Origin: Liolophura sinensis
Lineage: Eukaryota > Mollusca > Polyplacophora > Chitonida > Chitonidae
NCBI RefSeq assembly: GCF_032854445.1
Contig: NC_088306.1
Coordinates: forward strand, 24,773,764 to 24,837,763
Direction of reading: 5' to 3'
DNA: 64,000 bases
This document shows, piece by piece, positions 56,401-64,000 of this stretch. The notes below the pieces were generated by a model. The model saw only the letters and a program-made list of their open reading frames with translations. It searched no databases and was not told the origin of the DNA. How positions within the stretch are numbered: position 1 is the stretch's first letter; each line of letters begins with the position of its first letter. The position numbers and the translations under genes are program-made.

Positions 56401-59400
56401 GAAATGTGTCTAAATATATCACATAATGTGCAAAAAATGGTGTTTCCTTCTGCTATAGTGGCATTAAAACAATATAATGTGTAAATAACAACCTGCGTGA
56501 TAACAATTTACATACTAATTTGATAAGTTTACAACTGACAATATGTAAAAGGTTGGGTATTCGAAATCCAGGACATGCTCTTATGACACCTGTTCATCTT
56601 TATCATTTTTCACCTTAAACCATCTTTGTTAAATCGCCTCTGGTCCCTACTAGAGCAGTAATTAGGAGGAGAAAAAATTAGGAAGAAAAACTACTTAGAA
56701 CGAAATATGTTAACACATTAGTCTTGCAACTCTTTTTTGCACACTCATTGTCTCGACGTTTTATTGCTTTCGTGCTTTTGTGAAAACTGTAATGTTCTCT
56801 TCCAGATCGTAGCAGTGTGCATTCCGTTTAGCAAATCAGTAGATTTATTAATTGATATTAAAAATACCGCATGGCGCGATCTACACTTAGCTATCAACAA
56901 GGTGTGAATACCGAACCGCACCTTATGGCGCTTTTACTAAGAAATATCTGACGATGCGATCACCATAAGATAACGAAATCCGACACATTACTGTCAGAAT
57001 GCCAGAACGGCTGTATGGATCAGTGATTTGCTATAAAACACACCTATCCTGACAATCCATGCTGAGTACCGAAGTGACAGTACAAGCACCCTGCCACGAA
57101 AAAGGTAAACGCTGCTGTTAAAACGTACTTAGTCAGTAGCATAATGGCTCAGATTTTTTGGCGTCTGTTATGTATTGTGTTCTTGGAACAGTTCCAGATC
57201 TTTCACTAGGACACGTTTTCACAGAACGCCGCCGGCAGTTAGGTGATGACGTCATAACGCGAAATCTATTCTTAACGCAGTGCTTTGTTAGAGTTTTTCT
57301 CCAATTTTAGCGTAGTATACCATGTTCTTGCTACAGCCAGACGTATACAGTCTATACCTTGATTGAAATCTTCTGCCAACACTGTTTGTTATTTGAGTAT
57401 TTAATAGTCAAACATCAAAGACTTAGAAGTCTCCTTTACGCCGCCATTTTATCAGATTACATATGTCATAGTGCTTAGCTTTGTCCAGTAGCTCTTCAGG
57501 GCATGACATTCCAGACACATTTTGGTACACACAGCCACGCATGTAGGCATCCCGAACTCCTCCTTTTTAAAGTTGTCTGTCATAGACCTTAAAATCCACG
57601 ATTCTCACGATATAAATGTATTTAGCTGAAATGCACGTTAATCATATAGTTGGAGTGAAACCCTGACGTCACAATGAGTATTCAAGAGTGGGAAAGGAGG
57701 CTTTTCATTAAACAAGGGTACAACATGGCGAGACTTTCAATCTGCCTCGAATTAGGTGAATTTTGTAGAAAAAAGACTATTTTTATAACCGTTTTTCTCT
57801 CTAACGCAAAATTTAGAGAACCTGAAAAAAAAAGACTTCCATACAGTTTGTATAGCTCTTTCATTTGTAGTATAGGTTGTATATCTATATGTGCTCGTTA
57901 GATTTTTGCTTTACGCCGTCCTGGTCGTAACTCAACTCGCGTGACAGTGATTGTGTTTGTTGGTGAGGATATTCAAACAGACCCCTAAATGGGAATGTAT
58001 TTGGGCGTGTTCGCTCAATATTTCTAACCTACGCAACATGTTCCAAGCTGCTACATCTACGCTACAGTGATTGTGAATTACATGTACTTATATGTTTTCT
58101 TTACGAAGGCAACGATACGGAAACTGCGACGTGTTAGAGAAAAGAACAAAGTTCAGTGTGTCTATTTTCCCGTCCCACAACGTAATGCCTACACCAGATT
58201 TGAACACTCGTCCTTACCGACCAGAAGCTAGTACTGATCTCTAAAATGCACTCGGTCAGCGTGGAGATCTCGCAACATAAGAAGAGTACTTATGGTAATA
58301 GATCTACCTACAGGGTACATATACTGACGTTAAACCCTTAGGCCTAACTTACGTTTAGTGGCCCAGTTTACCTGTCACCCGACGCCGCTTTTTGTGTGCG
58401 TAGACTGGTGTTGACATATACATGTCGCCCAAATGGCATGGAGAGATCATCTTGGGTTCAGGAGTTGAGATGTTGACATGAAACAGTTATACGATACGTC
58501 GACGCAGAAACATCATTAAATGTGAACTGCGTTGGACAATGTCAGTAATTCGAAAAAGGTATATGTATCGTATGCATGACTAACGCATTGCTTTAAATAA
58601 TTGAAAAGCAGGACATTTTGTTTGGTCGTCGGCAAAGCATCCATTATATAGTTTAAAACTGTATGTTTATCCCAGTAATTGAACAAGGCAACGGAGCAAA
58701 CGAGAATGAGTTGAAACATCGATGTTATCACAATGCTCATGTTGGATAATAATGAGGTAATTATGATAATGCACCGGTGTCAGATGAGTGTTGCTATAAT
58801 GCTATAATTGCTTGTGGGTAGCTATTGAGGAAACAGCCACAAACCAGTATCATCGACTTTATACGTTGTTAGAGTAAATCCAGACCGGTAGTTCAAAAGT
58901 GTATTGAAAATTAAGTCAGACTTATACCTTAATACCAGTCTTGGCCAATTAAACAAAGCCATTTCTGACTTTAGTAAAAATTTGAAATACGATCTGAAAG
59001 GCTTGCATTTGGGCTTTAAGAATGAAAATTTTTGTTCCCCTCATCAGTGTTATTTTAAGACACATGTATGCAAATTTCAACTTCTAGTACCAAAAAACTA
59101 TGTGTCGTACAGAGTTATTAAATTTTGGCTCAAGTCAAATAGAGCTTTGTGGAATCGGCCTCAGGTCTCCGAGATGTTTTGTGCTTAGTACACCCGGCAG
59201 AACCTCGGTCTGTCCAAGAATGCTGCCAAGACTTCACACTTCACCTTTATGGTGCAATGAAATATCAGGACAGCCTTCATATAAGAAGAAGAATTTCAGG
59301 GTATGAAGTTTTCGATGAGAGACGCAGAAGCTCTGTCAAGTGTGCACATGTTTTACACTGGTGTGGCCCGTGTGTAAATCAATTGAAAAACGGCCTTTAT

Positions 59401-59914
59401 GATATCGAGACTGTCGTATCCTGACAGTGTAATTCAATCTGTACAAACGGAAGACATGGAAGAGTTAGTTTATGAACCGGCTTCGCTACTCAACCGTGCA
59501 AACGTCAGTTAAATTAAATGTAAGACGAATGGCGTTTCTGCCCTACCAGTACAATAAATAATCCACTAACGGTACATCAGTATCGTTGATCTGCACAGAC
59601 ACCAGTGAAAATGTTAATGAAGTCAAGTACAAGAAGGGGTCACCAGTAAAGGTCGAATCTTGGTTAACGTGCACTCATTAAGACAGCTTTTTTGAGTGCT
59701 ACATTTCAGCCTGTTGTAGCCACGTTCCACTTGTGCCGTGAGCTAGAACCCAAGTTCGGGGTTGTATCATGAAATGTATCACGAATGAAGCTGTGTGCTT
59801 TGTGTGTGGGGGGTGGGGAGGGGGGGGACCATCCATAAACCTATAATCACGCTGTCAATCACGGCGTACAATGCTAATCAAAGTATCATATAGATGAATT
59901 AAATGTTTTGTAAA
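56401..59914. other. Unannotated stretch
   Basis: 3.5 kb without a supported gene. TGACGTCA octamers at 57247 and 57664. Frames at 58904 and 59149 start at TTG and GTG and show no domain. A quadruplex-prone G tract lies at 59808-59828. Confidence 0.3.
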
Positions 59915-59992
59915 TAGCTCAGCGACGACGTTGGCGAGAGGCTTCTGACTATGTGGCGCTAGCAGACTAACCACTCCGCCACAGAAGCCGCC
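59915..59992 (-). mobile_element. SINE-A-like tRNA head, variant
   Basis: Reverse complement reads GGCGGCTTCTGTGGCGGAG, TGGTTAGTCTGCTAGCGCC, AGAAGCCTCTCGCCAACG, CGTCGCTGAG, parallel to the SINE-A head but with A-box GTGGCGGAGTGG instead of GTGGCTCAGTTGG. It may represent another subfamily. Body absent. Confidence 0.55.
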
Positions 59993-60545
59993 TGATGCTT
60001 TATTGTCACAGGGGCAACTGATGTGGAGACAGTACGTCGTAAATACCGTGTCACATATTAAAAGAGTTTCCATGAGTACTGTTATTAACAATTGTGCATC
60101 AGCTTCTAAGAGGTCGACATACTGTCTAGCTCTTATCATAGAGATCTTGGGCGTTTGTTTACATGTCATTCGCAGCTGCTTTTAAAAGCAAAAAAAACAA
60201 AAAACGATTGCAAATGTTATACAATCGCTTCGATTGAAACGTATATCTCCAAAACATTTTCATTTATGGATTTTCTCTCTGTATGAAATGCATTTGGATG
60301 TAACATTTCTAAGGCTCAGTATTAACCCCGATCAAACGGACCAGTATTAGCAATATGAACTCTGATGTCAGGATGCCACAGGAATTTATTTTACCGTCTC
60401 ATGATAACATTGAAATGTACTCAAATCTTCTTAAGAAGAACGCCCATTTCAATACTATCAATAAAATTTTCCCTACACTTAAAATGTTTGCCGGTATTAA
60501 TTATGGTAAACCACATGACGTCAGAAGATGATTTACTTGATTTTA
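59993..60545. other. Unannotated stretch
   Basis: One TGACGTCA at 60516-60523; nothing else. Confidence 0.3.
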
Positions 60546-60808
60546 TCTACATAATAATGTGTTTATAATTATTTGTTAATTATAGCAGAAAGTCTTTGGC
60601 TAAGTGATGCTAGAATGTATTCTGTTATTATAACATAATACTTGTCATATTCAATCTAATATCCTGTTAGTCTAATAGAATCTTTGTTTTGAATTAATAG
60701 AATATGTTTGTTATTTTTAACAGAATTATCTGCTGCAATAACAGATGATACTCTAGCCTCACTCGGACAACAGAATTTCTGCTCAAATTAACGGTTTAAT
60801 TTTTTTGC
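60546..60808. mobile_element. MITE-like element M, copy 2 (inverted)
   Basis: Left end GCAGAAAGTCTTTGGCTAAG, TGATGCTAGAATG pairs with right end ACTCTAGCCTCACTCGGACA, ACAGAATTTCTGC. The interior matches the reverse complement of copy 1 (TGTCATATTCAATCTA). AT-rich, non-coding. Confidence 0.68.
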
Positions 60809-62131
60809 GTGTACATACATGGCTGTTCTTTGTTAATGGTGTCTAACTTCAAGGAGCATAGATATGTGAATGTGCAAGTGATTAACACGTGGAAATAACT
60901 TTTTAAGGGAATTAACACATATCACAACTCTGAGCCAGCATGACACAACGTGATTTTGTACCGTTATCACCAATTACATCTCCGTTTATAATCGGAATAT
61001 TTGACTAGCACAATTACAATCTCACCTCCAGCACTGTATGTATTATAAGGAAAATTTGCCCAGTACTCAAAAACGTCAGTGGTATTGTTACGGTATCTCG
61101 ATGATCATAGTGTCATCGTGTTTAGAATGCTAACTCATTAAAGCATGCATGCCAGTCGACAAAAACCGACATCACATACCCATTTATCAAGTAACCTATA
61201 GTAGTTACAACCCTTGCTTTCGTCAGAGCACTGAAGCACTGAAGAACACCGATATGTATTGGTTGCCTCTTCATTGTTTTGACCAAAGCAGTTTTAAGTG
61301 CCCCAAATGACAGTATCTCGTATGAAAAAAAAAAACAAATTGAGGCAGAATAACATGTGAAATGAAAGACTCTAAATAACTTGCAGGCCTTGCATTGATT
61401 TTTGTCAAAACATTACCATACACCTTGAGTATATTCAACCATGTATCTCCATACTTAAATAGACTTAGGCCGTTCAAATAAAACAGCGCTGTTGTACTAG
61501 GCTAACTGCCTGTGTAACCACATGATAAACGTGGTGTACGTCAAGGGTCATGTCTCGTCTCATTTGTTTACCTGTTTTCTGGTTCAAGCATACACGGATG
61601 AGCAGCTATCACATTGTCATACCCCCAAACTCGTCTAACTTGGTTGACTTGACTTGCCCTCTTCACAGAGAGATTAAAGGGATGTATATTAGCACGTGCC
61701 CACGCGCATTAATTACACAACAATGCTGCAGGGCATGACGTTGCGTCACTGACGGGCCAGCTTATTTATTTGATGTGGTTGTGAAGGGAGTTTCATCTAT
61801 TGTTTTGCGTGATTTATGTGTGGCAGAGGCCGAGGTGAAGCTGTTTAGTCATGACTGTGAACTTGATAAACTATAGATACACATTGTAAGATTGGCGTGT
61901 TAATGAAATCATAGGATGGGTTAACGAGTGAGTAAAGTACCACTTTAAACCCTTTCCTTGTTAAGTTAAATGGTTAATGAACACCGGCGATTCTAAAATG
62001 ATTATGTAATCTGTTACAGATGTTCACATAGTTTTGTGTATGAGTGTTATCACATCTCAATGTGAGGTTCGATGTGTTTGAGTTGCCATGGTTGTGTACA
62101 TATTCTTGATAAGTGACAAGGACTCGTGAGC
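60809..62131. other. Unannotated stretch
   Basis: Nothing recognisable. Confidence 0.3.
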
Positions 62132-62152
62132 GCCCCCCACCCCCCACCCCCC
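62132..62152 (-). repeat. C-rich tract (quadruplex-prone on minus)
   Basis: Three runs of six C separated by single A, immediately before the SINE-A inverted pair. Confidence 0.85.
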
Positions 62153-62162
62153 TGAATTTCAT

Positions 62163-62256
62163 ACATTTTATTTATTTATTTATTTGATTGGTGTTTTACG
62201 CCGTACTCAAGAATGTTTCACTTATACGACGACGGCCAGCATTATGGTGGGAGGAT
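62163..62256 (-). mobile_element. SINE-A 3' fragment, left arm of an inverted pair
   Basis: Tail (TTTA)n, TGATTGGTGTTTTACGCCGT, ACTCAAGAATGTTTCACTTA, TACGACGACGGCCAGCATTA, TGGTGGGAGGA, ending where the plus-strand copy begins. Confidence 0.9.
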
Positions 62257-62257
62257 C

Positions 62258-62408
62258 ATACACTGTGCGTGGGAAGGTCTGCCAGCAACATGCGGATGGT
62301 CGTGGGTTTCCCCCGGGCTCTGCCCAGTTTCCTGCCACCATAATGCTGGCCGCCGTCGTATAAGTCAAATATTCTTGAGTACGTCGTAAAACACCAATCA
62401 AATAAACA
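62258..62408 (+). mobile_element. SINE-A 3' part, right arm of an inverted pair
   Basis: GTGCGTGGGAAGGTCTGCCA, GGATGGTCGTGGGTTTCCCC, GCTGGCCGCCGTCGTATAAG, TGAGTACGTCGTAAAACACC, AATCAAATAAACAAAT. The last 85 bp are the complement of 62163-62250 with few mismatches. Confidence 0.9.
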
Positions 62409-62697
62409 AATTACTAAAAGATGTGTTTACAACTGAAACACATTCCTTTCGCCAAAAAAAATGTAGACATTTTGACATAAAGAATGTAGGTCTTTATTGC
62501 ATGAGGCCCAAAACAATCCGCATGGATCATTGAGTTCAACTTAAAATTAATTAATACAATGCCATCAAGTACCATGTATACTGAACTTGTCGAAGATTTT
62601 CAAGCATGGTGGTAAGATAGTCAGCTGGGGGGAGAAAGATGAATGTGAAAATAGCTTATCAATGGTGTATGTTTGGAATCATTTGGAATGACTGACC

Positions 62698-62748
62698 CTG
62701 ACCCTGGCTAATCATGATCATCGTCTTATAAGTAAAATATTTTTGATT
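62698..62748 (+). mobile_element. SINE-A relic
   Basis: CTGGCTAATCATGATCATCG, TCTTATAAGTAAAATATTTT resembles GCTGGCCGCCGTCGTATAAGTGAAATATTCTT with many changes. Confidence 0.35.
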
Positions 62749-62775
62749 AATGAGCGACTGAAAATGAATTAAAAT

Positions 62776-62883
62776 AAATGATTATACTCCCGATGTGATT
62801 AGCATTCCGAATGCATGAGAAAACAACATAAATGACTATACTCCCGATGTGTTTAGCATTCCGAATGCATGAGAATACAACAC
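62776..62883 (+). repeat. 54-bp direct duplication
   Basis: AAATGATTATACTCCCGATG at 62776 and AAATGACTATACTCCCGATG at 62830, continuing through TTCCGAATGCATGAGAA in both, with only a few differences. Confidence 0.92.
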
Positions 62884-63907
62884 CACATCATCGACAAGCA
62901 TCTGTGCTTGTGTCTGGGTCAGTTAATAGCCTTCGTAGGGTCACTGGCATGGGTAAAGCACAATTGCACAGGTGTTCTGAAAAGCGCATCTGCATATTTA
63001 TTAAATTCCACTCACATTCTGGCTAGGAAGTATAATTCAGCATAGTTACCGTCAAGCTCTTGTAAACAGCATAAGTACTTGGAAAACTTAGACGTGTTAT
63101 GAGTTTGAATGATCGCTGTCGTGTTGACATAAGGTAAAATGTAGAGAGATTTTTGATAGAATTGAATACACGTCATTATACACAAAGGTAAGGAATGGGA
63201 AAATGGAAGACTTTGACAGGTTGAACTATGAGGTCCAATCGCAGCAGAAACACATCGTTTTCTGCTGTAGAGCTACAGTGCTTGCGTACTACGTAAGTGT
63301 ATTTTGACGACTCATTATAGCATCACGTACCACAGGAGAGAACAGGAGGCGTGCATAGCTTTGGACCTCTTGTTACAGAGCGGTAAAAGTCTCCCTTTAA
63401 ATACTCTGTAAACCCGTCTTAAAGACATTTTATATTATACTAAATCATGATGCTAATAACCCAATCTTGAGAGCCTGTTCGTCAAGCAATTCAGTAAAAT
63501 GTTCAACCATATACCAATTTTGTTTAAAATGGTGCTTTGGCGAATAATACACAACGCTTGTCGACTCACTCAAATGTGTCAGATGCAACAGTAACCAGTG
63601 CATGGGATATTGTGATGATGAACACAGGACGCATGTTGTAATAAAGATGATTTCTTATTGATGATTCATTTAATATCAGTTAGATTATGTGTTACTAGAT
63701 TCCACTGTGTCTGTTGATCGATCAGTGTTCCAGATGCACTAGTTTAAACTTGAACACATTGGGTGAACGCTTTGGCACTTGTTCATGCACATTCACATTT
63801 TATTTTCACAAAATAAAATTTTCTTGTGGAAATGTGCTTAAGTCAAGTTTTTGTGGGGATTGTATACTGTGGTTGATGTTTAACATAAAGTAATAGGAAT
63901 ACGTGTA

Positions 63908-64000
63908 CATATTTATTTATTTATTTGATTGATGTTTTACGCCACATTAAAGGCTATGTCACTTATACGACGGTGACCAGCATTATATGGGGGAGGAAAC
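63908..64000 (-). mobile_element. SINE-A 3' part, cut by the window edge
   Basis: (TTTA)n tail, TTGATTGATGTTTTACGCCA, CACTTATACGACGGTGACCA, GCATTATATGGGGGAGGAAA. The head lies beyond the window. Confidence 0.85.

Larger units (their letters stand above)
62409..63909. other. Unannotated stretch
   Basis: No gene. Contains a decayed SINE-A 3' piece and a 54-bp duplication listed separately. Confidence 0.3.

Noticed and set aside
58904-59424. Two overlapping frames of 91-94 codons
   Set aside because: They start at TTG and GTG, and neither shows a domain or credible splice borders.
1-64000. A defence island, biosynthetic cluster or other multi-gene system
   Set aside because: No set of adjacent intact genes exists in the window; nearly all recognisable content is repeats.

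Overview
This 64-kb window looks like eukaryotic, gene-poor genomic DNA from an animal, probably a marine lophotrochozoan such as a mollusc. That assignment rests on my memory of similar tRNA-derived SINEs ending in CACCAATCAAATAAATAAAT and is not tested. The DNA is AT-rich (about 60% by eye), has long stretches with stop codons in all frames, and shows no operons, no bacterial-type genes and no rRNA. No complete protein-coding gene is visible. Almost all open frames of 60-135 codons are chance frames or lie inside repeats.

What the sequence holds is mostly mobile-element debris. The commonest family (SINE-A here) has a tRNA-like head with A and B boxes, a conserved body and an (AAAT)n tail. 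About 25 copies or fragments lie on both strands from 1.4 kb to the right edge, and two still show clear target-site duplications. A second tRNA-headed family (SINE-B) has 8 copies, all within 0.5-23 kb. The left third (0.1-20.3 kb) also holds seven pieces of a longer unclassified repeat (E) and an inverted pair of a second one (W), apparently parts of one composite unit or old segmental duplication. Other elements are a solo LTR at 12.4-13.2 kb with TATA box, poly(A) signals and a 4-bp target duplication; a MITE-like palindromic family at 29.6 and 60.5 kb (plus an end at 23.0 kb); and the 3' end of a non-LTR retrotransposon (RNase H plus zinc-knuckle tail, frameshifted) at 43.1-43.6 kb.

Tandem arrays are numerous from 34 to 56 kb: a 44-bp minisatellite (34.56 kb), (TTA)n (39.06 kb), a 17-bp minisatellite (39.24 kb), a roughly 38-42-bp array (41.1 kb), (CA)n (43.63 kb), (AT)n (44.59 and 54.98 kb), and a 39-bp satellite organised in part as a 78-bp higher-order unit (55.38-56.4 kb).

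The best hint of a host gene is at 50.9-51.56 kb: a more GC-rich stretch, an upstream mini-ORF, then an ATG with 32 codons ending exactly at a consensus splice donor. If real, it is a first coding exon followed by a long intron running to or beyond the right edge. I found no convincing novel system. The most unusual signals are the excess of TGACGTCA octamers (including a perfect double-CRE palindrome), two clean hairpins, and the composite E/W repeat with a shared reading frame.
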